Assembly (NCBI GenBank): GCA_963169105.1 | Contig: OY720643.1 | Coordinates: forward strand, 95,304,848 to 95,368,847 | Origin: Ceriagrion tenellum | Taxonomy: Eukaryota; Arthropoda; Insecta; Odonata; Coenagrionidae | Length of the DNA: 64,000 bases | Direction of reading: 5' to 3' | Shown here: positions 36,470 to 49,519 of the stretch, piece after piece | Numbering within the stretch: position 1 is the first letter of the stretch | How the letters are laid out: every line of letters starts with the position of its first letter | The notes under the pieces: generated by a model | The model's input: the letters and a program-made list of their open reading frames with translations, nothing else | Databases searched by the model: none | What the model was told of the DNA's origin: nothing | Program-made: the position numbers and the translations under genes

Positions 36470-39400
36470 AAACTTTAACATCAGATGAACATGGAGATTG
36501 ACGCGCTTGATATATACATTGGCGGTATTCAACTGTCCTTCAGAGATGAAAATTTTACCTGAAAAACATTCGCTCTCCAGGTCTCACTTGAAGACACTTA
36601 CTGAAGATTATTCTGGGCTACCACCAAACTTCGTTAACTAACCCGAAAACCTAGGGAACCCTTCCACAATCGACCATTTCCCAACTCCTTCCTCGCCCTT
36701 ATTGAATTATCTCTCAGCCCTTACCTTCTTAGAATTGGTTCTGAGTCTAAACAATGACAGCGCTTGAACTGAATATAAATAACTAATTTGCTGTATTCAC
36801 AGTTTGTATACAGAAACCAAAAGTGGCAATGGCTGTAACAATTTTTCCTATCATGTTCTTCGTAGATTTAAACACAACTCGATAGCCGATCAGCGGATAT
36901 TGTGAGAGAATATTCACATAGCGAGTGTAAATTAACGTGGTTATTTCGAAACTCTCATGCAGAAAGCGAATTTGGACGTACATTGCATTTCAAGTCGGCT
37001 TTTCAACTATTCTAGCAAAAGTTTTAAAAATCTTGGCCTGTATATTAAAGGAAAATATTGCTGCCAGTGTAAGCAATAACCAATCTAGGTGCTAAATTAA
37101 TTCGTGACGTTTGTGACTAAATTTTCGTCTGAGTAAAATCCCCACAAGTTTCCCCGCCAAAGCTTCCCCACAAAGAATGTGAGGAAGTAAACAGTTGGTG
37201 TAAATCCTCTTTTACAGAAAGGTAACACTTGAAAGCAATGCCTAAAGAGCAAAAAGAATTATAGATGACTATTTTTAATCCTAATAAGGCTAATGGAAAC
37301 AGCAACTGCTTAATCTATCTTCCTCAGCCAAATATAGGCAGCGAATTTAGGCGATTATTTAGGCGATTTATTTTAAATATGAAGTAAACAAAAAATATAT
37401 GCACAAAAAGTCATGGTTCACCTTAAACATATATCGCTTTCTAATGTAATAAGTCGGGATTTCATTTGGGACAAAATGAATTGCTGGAAAAACTTTCCTG
37501 CTGTACCTACTACTTATCCCTCCTAATAAATTCATCAAGAGTCACTCTCCACACACATTCACCAAAAGTCAATTTATTCTTTATCGTTTGCGACCTTAAG
37601 GATAGGGATATCCAGACATGATATTCAGGGGGTCAACTAGTGACTCTGGGGGAATGGTATACTCACAGGGAAAGAAAGTGTGTCGTATGGGAAATTCATA
37701 ACAAACTATGTGCAAAATGTAGAACTTTAGGTGGCTTTGAAACAGCATTTCGCTCTTTAAGTAGAACAAGTTTTTACTCAAAGACATTTTTCCTTATAAG
37801 TTACGACGGAGTTTTGATTAGTTTGAAAATTATTTTGAATTCCAACCGTATAAAACATATATAGATACTCTAATTTAGCTTAAGACATATGCCTATTGTC
37901 GCAACTCTCAGAAAAAATTAGGCATTCAGCTTTTTTGCTCAATGAAAATAAAAATACTCCGAGCTTTTTGGATAGGACGGGCAATTATCTCCACTGCCCA
38001 CCTCCTTCGTCATTATGGCCACAAGTAAAAAATCTATGCAAAACAACTTCACTTTGAGTAAATTCACTTATTCTCGTCCCAAAAGCGAGCGAGTGTACTA
38101 CACTTCTAGCCAATCAAAGCGTATCTCTACTCAAATCGATATTACAGTCGACTGATGAGACTTAACAGTATCGTCATTTCCAATACCTTTTTTCAACTTT
38201 CCCTAAATAGCAAAATTGAGGAGTAGCATCAATAGTATATAGCGCGCTATACTAAAGAAGAGCTAAATATGAAAGTTTTATAGTACGCATGGTGGACCTT
38301 CCGCACTGACTCTATCAACTTCTCTGTATCCATTTCCGTGGGCTCAACTTTCCGAAGCTAAGCCAAGTTGAACTACGACTTTGACGTTGTAAACTGGCAA
38401 ACGATGTTCTCAAAGTTTAATTTCCAATTTTGCACCAAAACATAGCACGTTCTGTATAGTTAAATTATTTTTAATGAGGCTTAAGATCAAAGAAAATGCG
38501 TGTTACAATGATTCGTAACATATCATAGCAAATTGAGAACCCAATTTGAGCACTACCTAACTATTCAGAGATTTGATACCAAAGAGCTGTTTCCGTGACT
38601 TGTTTTAGTAACTAGGGCTTAAATGTGCAAAATTACTCCATTGCTATGACTTTTTTCAAAGATAAAATGTAAAGAGCTACAATTCAGGAGTTGAATTCCT
38701 GTTTTGTCATTTTGTCAAGTTAACCAATAAACTGAATGCGTTAAAAACAGCGAATGGTATAGCTTTAAAGTACAAAAACATTGCAAGCTCGATAGTTCAA
38801 AACTCAAGGGGTCTCTCGTTTGTGTTTATTATATTCAAAGTTACTTCACATTTTTATTCACAACCCATTACCAAGGCCACCCTTACCAAGGCTACCATTC
38901 TCTTTCAAATTGACAAACCTAGGTTTTGAATCATTGTCTGAGGCATATTACGCCTAAATAAATTTTATCATTTCGAGGGACGAAACTTTTGTTACTTTCA
39001 CCTATGAGGATTAGAAAAAAAACTAAATAAAATTACCGTATCTGTAGCAATTTTCCAGATGTCACGTTCTGCTTTCACCGTATCTACGGGATAAATGTAA
39101 GTTTTTTACATCAGAAAATAGTAACTACACATCTTTCTCCCAAAGAATATAAATACGTTTGTTACCTTATGATATAACTTACTCTCAGGCGGTCTAAGCG
39201 TCAACTATAGCTTGTTATCTCTTCGAAGATGGACTATATGAAGAGTCAAATACACGAAGATGAAAACTTTAGAATGCAATAACCCAGAACCAACAATACT
39301 TCCGTTACTGTCTTTTAGCTTAGCGGGCCAGTATTAACAACTGAGGCAAATACCGTGTATACTCTTGTGAGATAGCGAGATATAGAAAATTCAAATTAGA

Positions 39401-39595
39401 ACAATCCATGGCGAGAGTGTATAATCCTAATCAATACTGATAGATTATAATTCTGTCACTATGTTAATTCCTCAACTGGAGGCTAAAAGTTATTATCCCA
39501 TTAATGATGCGTCCATTTACTCATGCTTACTGGGAATATGAAGCAAAACTAATTTTTATAACATAAGATAATCTGAAATATTCAAATATGGCGGG
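36470..39595. other. unannotated DNA
   Basis: Nothing recognised. The open frames are short and motif-free. Confidence 0.4.
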
Positions 39596-39600
39596 TGAAT

Positions 39601-39786
39601 TTATTGAAGAAATTGCCATGAGAAAAATTCGGCCTGGGCCGGGAATCGAACCACGGACCTTTGATTTTCCGGACCAATGCTTAGACTACTATGCTATCCA
39701 GGCTTCCTAATTACCATGGCAATTTTGGTGGATGCAAGGCAACTAGATCTTAGGCCGAATTTTTCTCATGGCCATTTCTTCAATAA
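39601..39786. mobile_element. SINE family 2 copy with inverted duplicate of its tail
   Basis: The minus strand has a tRNA-like head from about 39,706: box-A-like TAGCATAGTAGTCTAAGC, then a good box B, GGTTCGATTCCC, then the post-tRNA part GGCCGAATTTTTCTCATGGC ending at 39,601. The same 35-base tail occurs again in the opposite direction at 39,752-39,786 with one mismatch (GGCAATT against GGCCATT). This gives the whole 186-bp unit terminal inverted repeats. The head matches 27,082. A family of TIR-flanked tRNA-like elements or a head-to-head double insertion are alternatives. Confidence 0.75.
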
Positions 39787-39789
39787 GAT

Positions 39790-42700
39790 AACTTTTTTTA
39801 GCATTTATTTTTTATAGCTTGTTTTACCCATTTGCATGGTTGTATACAAAGTTCTACGCAATGATTATCGTGAAAGTAGTGACAAAATTATATTCACTGC
39901 AACCCAAATTAATTTATGAATATACTAAAAACACATAATTAGCATAATCGGCTGTAAAATATAAAAACACTCATTATGAAAGTGACGACAGCATAAAAAA
40001 ATCACCGCTAACTATGTTACGTACTGGTTGATAACAGCAAGTTATTGTTAAAGTGCGAATGTGTAATACTGCGTGAAGTATCAATAGGAAAGCGTCAAGA
40101 TTGTTCAAAATACCTGTTACCGTGTTTTACGATTGTATTTAACATATGAAAATGTTCAGGAGTTCGGAGATATATGACCTGGAAGGAAGTCCGTTGGAAG
40201 GTTATATTCCTGTTTCTCATACAAGATTAACCTCCTGCACTTCAGTAAAGTAATTCACTTTCGAACGGAATCCATTCAAAAATATTTTCCCATCATTTAA
40301 AGATGAACATTGCCTTTCGTGGTCCCAACTCCACTCCATATTGTTTGAAAAATAATCAACTTATTAAAATATTATCGAGGAAGCGTGGAAAAAATAAAAA
40401 TAGGTTAGCATTGGCTTAATGCAGATTTGGAAGTAAAATGACCTTGCCCACCAAATAAGTAAAAAGCGGTAAACTGGAGCATTCAAAGTATATTAAACGA
40501 GCGGTATCCCAATTTCATTCGGTTTATTTTTATTTATAACCTCTCCTCATTAATATGCAAATTCTCACTAAGCGGCCGGAGGTTCGAATTTCATCCACAA
40601 AGGAATGACCTAAATGAGCAGAGACACATGGTTCACAGTTGATTGGAGATGAGCTTCCGATGAGGTAGGGAGCATTATTTAAAAGTAAAGATTTCATACG
40701 TTTTTTAAAATAGTGGAGTTAAAGCATTTAACGAGGGGAAAATAGCAAATACTGGGCAAACAAGAAGGTAAACATGTAGCAAATATAAAACTTTAATTAA
40801 ATCTACATTTTTAAAATTTCCAACCACCTTCCTACTATCATATGTGCAACAACCAGGGCTCATTATTAAGAGAATTATACGAATTTAATTAGCTTCTGAA
40901 AGTTAAGAATAGCTATTTTAAATTTCAACTAATTAGATTGAAGAATTTAATGAATAGTTATTACCAAAAGGAACTATATGGAACGACCTTTTAAGGCAAT
41001 TCTTCTCGGATATTTACACTCTCAAGATTTCTCAAGGTCTCTTTAAATATTATATTAATAAAATTGGATTCTGTGTTACTATATCTTTGACATTACGGAT
41101 TGTAAGAGCAGAAAAAATTCGAGAAATCAAAATCCCTGGATATATGCATAGCTATATAACAACAACAACTCATCAAACGATGACGTGATACAATATCCTA
41201 TTTTCTTAAGTGTTGGTTTATGTATAGAAAATTCTCTCAAACGAAAGTAGTTTTTGAAAAAAACTATGTGCGTGTAACTGGGATATAATATTTTCGCATT
41301 TTAGCCGAAAAACCGAATATTAATCGTATCGTTCTAAATACCTCTGCTCATCACTGCAGGATATTAGTCTCCTGTGGCTCTCATAAAATTATAGTATTCT
41401 CAAAAGGTAATTTTTACAATATAAGTAATGATTTTTCTCTTGTTGTATTTTCTAGTAAAATTTTTAGCTCGGAAAGCTGTATCCATCCTCGATTACTCAG
41501 TTCAAAATCAGATTAGAGATTTTTTCCATAACTTTTTGCATTACGTATATATTATACTGACACCATTTTTGTGGAAACTCGTAAATTCAAGGTATAAATT
41601 GTGATAAACTATCGCATCAAATACCACAGACAAATGTTTGTCAGTAAAAATCTTGTGGCACTATTTTTCACACAAGAGCTTAAAAAAAGATTTAGTCATG
41701 AAATTGATCCCTCACTGCTTGAGGGTAACGGTGTTAAAAGTTGCTCACTCCTCTAGCAATACTCAATTTTATCATACTGTTGCTTATGATAAACATAAAT
41801 CATGGCTCTAATAATACATTTGCTTTCTCCATTGACCAAGCAACATGTTAAATAAACGGCAAAGGAAAGGACACGGTCATTGGTTTTCTCACAATACCTG
41901 CATACATTAGTGAGAGAGGGAAAGTTTTCTTCAAGGTTGACAAAAGTTATTTCCAAAGGTGCGGATATGGGATAAGGGATATAGAGCAATGGTGTGTTTA
42001 GAGCCGTGGGGTTTCGGATGCCATCGTGGTGCGGATGGTCGATAGCATTTGTTTTGTATCCAGGTCACATCCCTTCGGATGCCATTCCGAATTTGCCCTT
42101 AACGAGAGGATTTAACGGGACACAAAGACCTAGGTGTTAGTTCCCCTTCCCATGAGGTTTGATCTCCCACGGCAGAGGGCAGAGTTTCCGATATGCTAAT
42201 GCCCGGGAAACTTCCAAACATTAACTTATTACCCTCCTTCCATGCAAAGGGAGAACCGGAGACAATGAGAGATAGGGATACCAATGAGTTAGCGTGTGAG
42301 AGAGACGGAAATATCGCAAGTCCATTAGGGAGAGGAAATAAAATGACTTTTCGAAAATTTGGACGACCTTTGATGTTATCTCTGTTCGCCTTCGTTGTGC
42401 TGGGTATTAGATTTCTGCTGTAACAGGGAACTCTTTCGGGGACACCAGCGTGAGGAAAAAATAACAGATTGAAGTAAAAGTTTATCGTTTTCTGTTCATT
42501 TTGAATTGAACAGCTGGACCCGGGGATTTATTTGTTGGGACTGTTTTACCCTTGAATCACTTTTCTCTTAAAGAGTTAGCAGAGGGCTTAGGGAGGAGAA
42601 AAAGAAAGATATTTGCCGTTTCACAGCTTGCGAAGCTTAGACAAAGGGCTTCAAGAATGAGTAATCATTTTTCTGTCCAGGAAAACCCATATATAACTCA

Positions 42701-45700
42701 CTTTGCGAGTGATATTAATTTTCTGTTCTGACACCATAGCATTTTATTATCTCATGTTATGTTAAATATAAACAAGTCATATTTAAGTATAATTAACAAA
42801 ATAAGATTCATTTTACATTAAATTAGAGTTGTAAATTAATGTAATAGTCATGATATTTAAAGATAGCCCTCATAGTTGTGAAATATTAAAATTCTCTATG
42901 CAGTGTTATAAACTTCATATAATTATCCATATTACATACATATACAAGCAACAGATATTATAGTAAAAATGATATTTTTATGCTTATTTGTCATTGAATT
43001 ATATTTATGTTTAAATAGCATGGCCATACTTAACAAATATCACAATTTCCTATTCGTCAGCGTTAACTATTGTAAGCATAAAATGTTTCTTTTTTACTAC
43101 AGACTTAAAACTTTCACTGGATTCATTATTTTATATATTTCTCGTTGCATTTAATCGCAATGTTTCTTAAACAGTTATTTATGAAGGTAAAAGATTGTAT
43201 TTAGGCTTGTTCAAACAACAATATATTTGAAACTGTTATGGAATTGATATGGAGATAAAAATCCCGTGCAGAGTCCTGCAGAAAAACGTCGCGGATGTAA
43301 CTTGCCATTGTAAACTTAACAATCATCTTAATTACAACCTTTTCTCCATTTATTCCGATTAATAATTATTTTCCCTATGTCTCTTCCTCTCGCTCAAAGT
43401 TGATCCCTCTATGAGACCACTTATTTTCCCAGGTTGTAATTTAAATTATCTCTTAAGATTGGCAGGTATTTAATCGCATATTAATATACGATAGCGACTC
43501 TAAAATTACCATTAGCGCTCAAAAAGAAAGTTTTTGGACCTCAATGAAAACATTCATGCTTAAATTTGCCAGGAATCGAGTCATAGTTGGTGAAAATTGA
43601 GTCATTAGTCGCCATCTTCAATAGATTGCCGTAGTCTCAATAAAGGAGCGGAGGAAAAAGTATAACCTAAAGGCGTTTTTAGTCCTAAAAATGGTATTAG
43701 TTATGCACGCTCTCATTCATACGGAAAAATAGGTTGTTTATTAAGTTCGAAATGCACTCCTTAATCGTTGATAGGAAAATTGTATGATATTTGAAATTTA
43801 TTACTAAATGCGTATGTTGGTACAAAACTACAGTGTTTTTTTACCTGAGACAGCACCACCTTGGTACATCCTCTTACAAAAATCGGTCAAGATTTAAACG
43901 AGGGTTGTGGAGTTCCTGTGAGTAACATTTACCGCCTACAAACAGCATTTCATAAATGGATTTTGGAGGAACGCGTCTATTTGGCTTGTTTCATAAATCC
44001 TTCAGCGAATCCTTCGAACTGGTTTCCGATTCCCCATGAATTTTGCCCACATGGACGACTAACTAACCAGGTTACTTCGGTGGGTTACCGCTTCTGCGTG
44101 TTCTGTGTTCGCAGCTTCCGGCCGAAGGGATGAGAGAAAGACGAACACTTTTTAAGTCCACGCAAGCGTTGCGCGAAGTCCAGAAAAAGAGAATTGTTCC
44201 CTTAAATATCGATTTCTCTCCGAATTTTATTCTACGGGACTCGCACTTAAGTTTTGTGGAGCGGATTGGGAAAATAGTTTCCGCAATTCTCAAAACATAC
44301 TGTATTCTGCTTCATCCGTTGAAACATAGCAGTTCCACAGTGTGAGAATGCAAAACACTATCGGGCCCACATAGGCGTACAACGATATTTATTTTTGATT
44401 TCAAGTACCCCCTTAAGGAAGTTTGAGCAAAATATCATTTTACCTAGAAATCAATGAATTTGGTCTCATTTTAAAGAAAAATATATCACCCTTCCATTGA
44501 CATAAAAATTTTAACCCCTTACCATATTACTATCCGAGATGTTTTCCAAAAAAATACCAGCCATTTTATATGGGAAATGGTAAGTGTATGCACTCCAGAG
44601 GGTCCGTATATTAAAAATGAGGCATTCCCTACACTAAGATCTCGTCAAAAAATCAACGGTGTGTAGTTTGTGTGTTTTCTCAACTATTTTGTAACATTAA
44701 TTATATTGTCACCGCTGTATATTCTTCGGAATCACAATAAATCTTCCGCTTTGATGGAGTTTCAAACGTACCGCGTGAAAAAAATGAGTCAAAATAAAGA
44801 CTTATATAGATATTTTCATTTGATTACTTATAACTTCTGTCACGTAAAACTATTTGACTGCACCATTAATGATGCAATATTTAATTCGTGTGTCTCACAG
44901 TAGGTGAAATTACAACATATATGTATATCGAATATGGTATCTTTTATGATTAGGCAACTATCTCGCTCGCACTACCTTAAGGTGCAGGAAAATAAATCAT
45001 GTTCAAGCGTTTTCAAACTTTTCTGAAGCCGCTACTACAAAAAATAACAAATGGTAGGATATCAAGACAATTTATATCATGCTTATTCTGGATCAAGCCT
45101 TGGACTTCAACCATTACTTGAAAATCATCAATCTCATAATTTATTCTTCATAAGTTGGGTGATTGACGTAACTCTCGAGCCCGAGCGTTACGTGATCAAA
45201 CTATTCTGAGAACCTAAATAACTGCTATATTCGTTATCCATGTTCTTTTCGTACTTTCCTTTGGATAACACGACAGAATGGGTGAATATTGATATATGGT
45301 ATTAAAATGCTGTTACCTTATAATAGATCCGCAGATATGCTATCATACGGTGTATTACAGTATTATTGTATCATATCGCTGTACCCAATCGCAATATAAG
45401 CTCGATGAGAAAATATTGTAGTTGGTTTGTTATTGTTTTTTTTCAGCGCAATTGAAATGCTACTATGCCAAACGTTATCCATCCATGGTTTTTCTTTTGA
45501 CTTAGCAAGCGGTAATACATGCAATTACGGCAGGCAAGGCAGCCTCCCCACATGTCTGTGAGCTGCCTAAGCAGGAGCCTAAAGCTCCTGAAAATTTGAA
45601 AAATCTCTTCTGTTCTTAATTTTGTGGAGCAGTAAATGTGTTACTATTATAATTAGCGGCTTTAAAATAAAAATGTCCCAAAAATTTTCTAAACCTAAGG

Positions 45701-48700
45701 CAAGTAACTTATGAGACATATATTAGCTACTTATAGCTATAGATTATATTCGTATTTACTATAGTTTTCACCTTTAATGCGGATTATTATTAAAGTAAAT
45801 AAATAAAGGATATATACTAGGAGAATTCATATTTGAGAAGTGAATGATAGCTGATTTATGGTCATTTATCGATGGAAAACACGAAATAATTGCAACATTA
45901 GCGCCTCAGCCTATTAGCACTGGAGGAAAATCGGGGTTATCAAACATGGTGGACGAGCCATGCATATGAAACTCCTTCCAGCATTGTCCTACTTAGCAAG
46001 CACCCTATCCATCTGCCTCAATGGTCAAAACTATTCATAGGTGATAGCGATGCACGAAGCCTTTTTTTCACATGGTAAACTAAGGAAATATGGATATCAA
46101 ATCAAGTATTGAGTTACCTGCCGCAGATCTGAATTCGGCGTAAAGGACCAAGTTTTGAAAGTATCGGATGCAAAAAAAGGACATTACCAACTTTTATAAA
46201 GATAACATAATGGTAATTTTTAATATTAAAAAGAAATCATTGCGGACAGTTCATGATGCGTGAAAAAATGAGGACACATCCGGAAAAAAATGAGAAAGGT
46301 TGGCAAACATGACAAAAGAGACTTTATTTTCGGGAGAATCGCTTCGGCACATTGTCAGTCGGATTTCCCGCATAGCCCACGGCGCATAACACACAAAATT
46401 CTGAATGGGCGAAAGAGTGTGTGTGTTGGGGAGGAGAAACAGTTGTGCGCGGCGTAGCAAGCTGGAATGGAACTGCAAGATCGGTACCCCAAAAAACTTC
46501 GCCCGTGGCTTTAATTCTTCCTTCTCCTCTCAACCGTATTTTTTTCCTAGCAAGAACATACATCTGCTGCTTCGATAGCTCGGCGCAGTGGTGGTGAACT
46601 AAAAACGGATGCCTACTAGGATTTTTCTTTTCAAGAAAAAAAAATAGTACAATAATCCCAGAATCGTATTCCTTCAATTTCACGAGGCACACGTGATGTC
46701 CCTAAGGGAATAGAGTTGCGGGAATTTACCATGCTAACCTCCTTGAAACAAAAGAAAAATAATCAGCCTTCTCTCTTAACGACAAAAATCACGTTAAACA
46801 TTCAACTTTGGGCTTCTGATCGGCATTGATATTCTTCGTATGAAAGAAATTATTTGAATATCGGTAGGTGGAACTAGTCATAAGTACGGAATTCTAATGC
46901 CGAAAGTACAAAACATTAAAAAAGTATAGTATTTGGAAGTTGATATTTGCCAACTCTAAGTCCATTGTATTATCCATGGTCACTTCTTTCTGAGAAAGGC
47001 CATGATCAGTCTACCATTTCTACACGCTGAGCTGTTCCCAGCAAAACTTTACTCAGCTGTTCCTAATGAAGACTTCATATACCGATTGTTATTTCTTTAG
47101 CCGCGAGTTGATATTGGGGTTCATTATAATTCTGAGGCTTTTGAACGATCACATTGATAATGTTGTTTCTTTTCTCGCCATGTAATATACGTTTTAATCA
47201 AAAAAATTAGTACATGCATAGTTTTTTAATTAAAAGTTCAGAATTTTACGATGACGATTATTTCTATACATGATGAACGTTATAACACTGACGGGAATGG
47301 GCGTATTTTTATACATATATTTTGGCATATTTAGAGGGTTAAGTTTAATTTATAACTTAAAAAGAATAATTATCACAAAAATTTATGCTTATTTATCGTC
47401 AATGCTTGCTTATGATAAATTAAATTCTCATTATATATTTTTGAAATACTTAAGCAGGGAATAAATATTCCGGAATATGAAAATCATATTGAAGCATAAT
47501 GATTATTTGACGGCTTGAAAACCCTGGTAAATATACGCAGAGACCATAGTAAAAGAATAATTACTTTAATGAAATGGTCAACTTCTCCCCCCAACCCCTC
47601 CACCATATTCTCCTTGCACATATCTATTCGAGAAGCTATCACACCTGCACTTAACACACCACCTCTGAAGATGATTTTGTAATATCCAAACCGGTTAGGC
47701 ATTTTAATAAAAATTTTTGAAAATTACCAAGTCATTTTTCTTTTACTACGTCTAAATTCCACAAAGTAAAATCGTCTACAATCACGTGTATACGCAGAGA
47801 CCCTTTCACTTCCGTGTTTGGAGCAAACCAAATAACTAAGACCATTATTCGAAGTATTGTAATTTCTGTTATTGATTGTAATATAATTTTAACCACAATT
47901 CTTTTTCAATGGGTTGAAAATAAAAATGAAAATCACTTAAGTTGTTACCGGGGAAGTTCAATTGTGCTATTTATTGAAGTTCGTTAAGGATGTCGGTCAT
48001 ATTTACGCTGCAATAAAGGGATACATCGTGGAAGTTGGTAACATTCTAGTGTTTTCATACTCTTTTTCACTTCTTTTCTCATTCATTTATAAGACGCAGA
48101 TTGGCCATCTACACTACATGTCTTCTGTGGCTTTTGCCTGCATTTCTCTCACCTTGTGCCGGTTGTGACCGGACACCAAATAATCATCTTACCTACTCTT
48201 TATAGGAAGAGCGAAGTTTTTAGCGGTGAAAACGCACAGCCGATCTCCACCGAGTTCGTCCGGTGCAACTCCCAAATACATGTAAGAGGAAAACGCCCCA
48301 TGACAGACGTAGACTTCAAATATCCCCCCATAGTTTCCCACAGCCACAAGAAAAAAAGTTTCCTTTCTGGAAGAATATACGCCCTTCCCCATTCCATTCC
48401 GTACTTTGGCTCTTTTGCATGCATGCATTTCTGAGAGGGGCGTGGTGTTGTTCCGTGAAAAAGTTCTCGGCGAGTTGTTTATGTGAACACTTGTGAGGTC
48501 GGCCCTTTCCTCTCTCTCTCTTTACGTATTCCCCAATCTCTTTTTCCTTTGCATTCGATATGTCTGGGATTTCCTTCGTCTTTGCCTCCCCAAGCCCGTC
48601 TAAACCATCTTTTTCTACTTTTGTCGCACTCTGGATGTTGCCTACGCATCCGATGTGGTCGCTTACTAAAACTGGGAGTGTTTTTGACAGCAGAATACAG

Positions 48701-49150
48701 AATATTCTGTCCGAGGTTTGGTAAGAAAGTTCGTCATGAGCCACAGTGGATGTATAATTGGCTTTTCATGGAAAAATGTTTTTCAACAGGTTATAGGTTG
48801 CAAAATATGTCCAATAAGTTTCTTTCTCCATCTTAGTAGAGTTTTCATTTCACACGCTTTCTCTGAAACTCTTAGTGAGGTTTCTAAATTGAAGACTCCC
48901 TCCGTTCAACTAATCTTCACTCTTTTCGATAATGCTATATCTTTATTCTATCCGATTTCTTTTAATCTGTAGTTTTTATCGTCAATGGTTTACCGTCAAT
49001 TATCATCCCCAACATTATTATGCCCCAGTAATATGATTTAATTAAGCTCTTCATTATCTCAGGCACTATGCATGCTATATTTTGGGAGCACAGTTTTCAG
49101 TCATATCGGATTATTTGCTTTGGCTATTTTGCTAAAACTTACAAAACTAA
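39790..49150. other. unannotated DNA
   Basis: About 9.4 kb in which I recognise no gene, RNA or mobile element. A box-B-like GGTTCGAATTTC at 40,573 hints at a worn SINE. A 7-bp perfect hairpin (CAGGAGC with GCTCCTG) is at 45,572-45,590. GC-richer patches with multi-frame openness lie at 42,000-42,430, 43,860-44,345 and 46,300-46,700, and 48,150-48,700 is partly pyrimidine-rich. None shows a domain. Confidence 0.35.
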
Positions 49151-49154
49151 TTTT

Positions 49155-49290
49155 AAACACGCAGCCATTATGGTCTCTTATCGATAGTGGGAGAAAACGA
49201 CTTTTTTGAACATTTCTGTTCTACAATCAATTTGCCCTATTTTATTCTCATGATCTGATCTACCGTAGTGTGCTGGAGTTTGTAAGATAT
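49155..49290 (-). pseudogene. CR1/Jockey-type LINE C-terminal fragment, copy a
   Basis: This is highly similar to the neighbouring copy at 49,385-49,515. Shared words include TCTTATCGAT, AACATTTCTGTTCTACA and TTATTCTCATGAT. On the minus strand the homologous frame would read HENKIGQIDCRTEMFK before a frameshift. It ends soon after the equivalent of the SFFPRSI motif and lacks the 3' untranslated part. Confidence 0.6.
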
Positions 49291-49309
49291 TGATAACTTT
49301 GTCAGAAAA

Positions 49310-49515
49310 TTAATTGCCTAACATGCATTAGGGGATATATGAATAAATTAGCTACACTACCTGTCAACTAACCTGCTTCAAAGTCTTAACGCAGCCAATA
49401 TGGCCTCTTATCGATCGCGGGAAAAACGACATTTTAAACATTTCTGTTCTACACTCTATTTCCCTTATTTTATTCTCATGATATGATCTACGGTATTATG
49501 TTGAAGTTGGGCTGC
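49310..49515 (-). pseudogene. CR1/Jockey-type LINE C-terminal end, copy b
   Basis: The minus strand reads HENKIREIECRTEMFKMSFF, then PRSIRGHIGCVKTLKQVS and a stop at 49,364-49,366. The following 3' untranslated part (49,363 down to about 49,315) matches the plus-strand LINE at 29,040-29,100. Known of the family: K(I/L)REI-x2-RT and SFFPR(S/T)I are the last motifs of CR1/Jockey-group reverse transcriptases. Only about 45 residues survive. Confidence 0.75.
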
Positions 49516-49519
49516 TAGT

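Noticed and set aside
39632..39706. Possible functional tRNA gene on the minus strand
   Set aside because: Good box A and B, but the related copy at 27,082 and the shared non-tRNA tail show it is a SINE head.
40560..40640. SINE suggested by GGTTCGAATTTC
   Set aside because: A lone box-B-like word without a box A, tail or second copy in the window.
47529..47800. ATACGCAGAGACC occurring twice, 260 bases apart
   Set aside because: A 13-base match with no flanking similarity. Probably chance.
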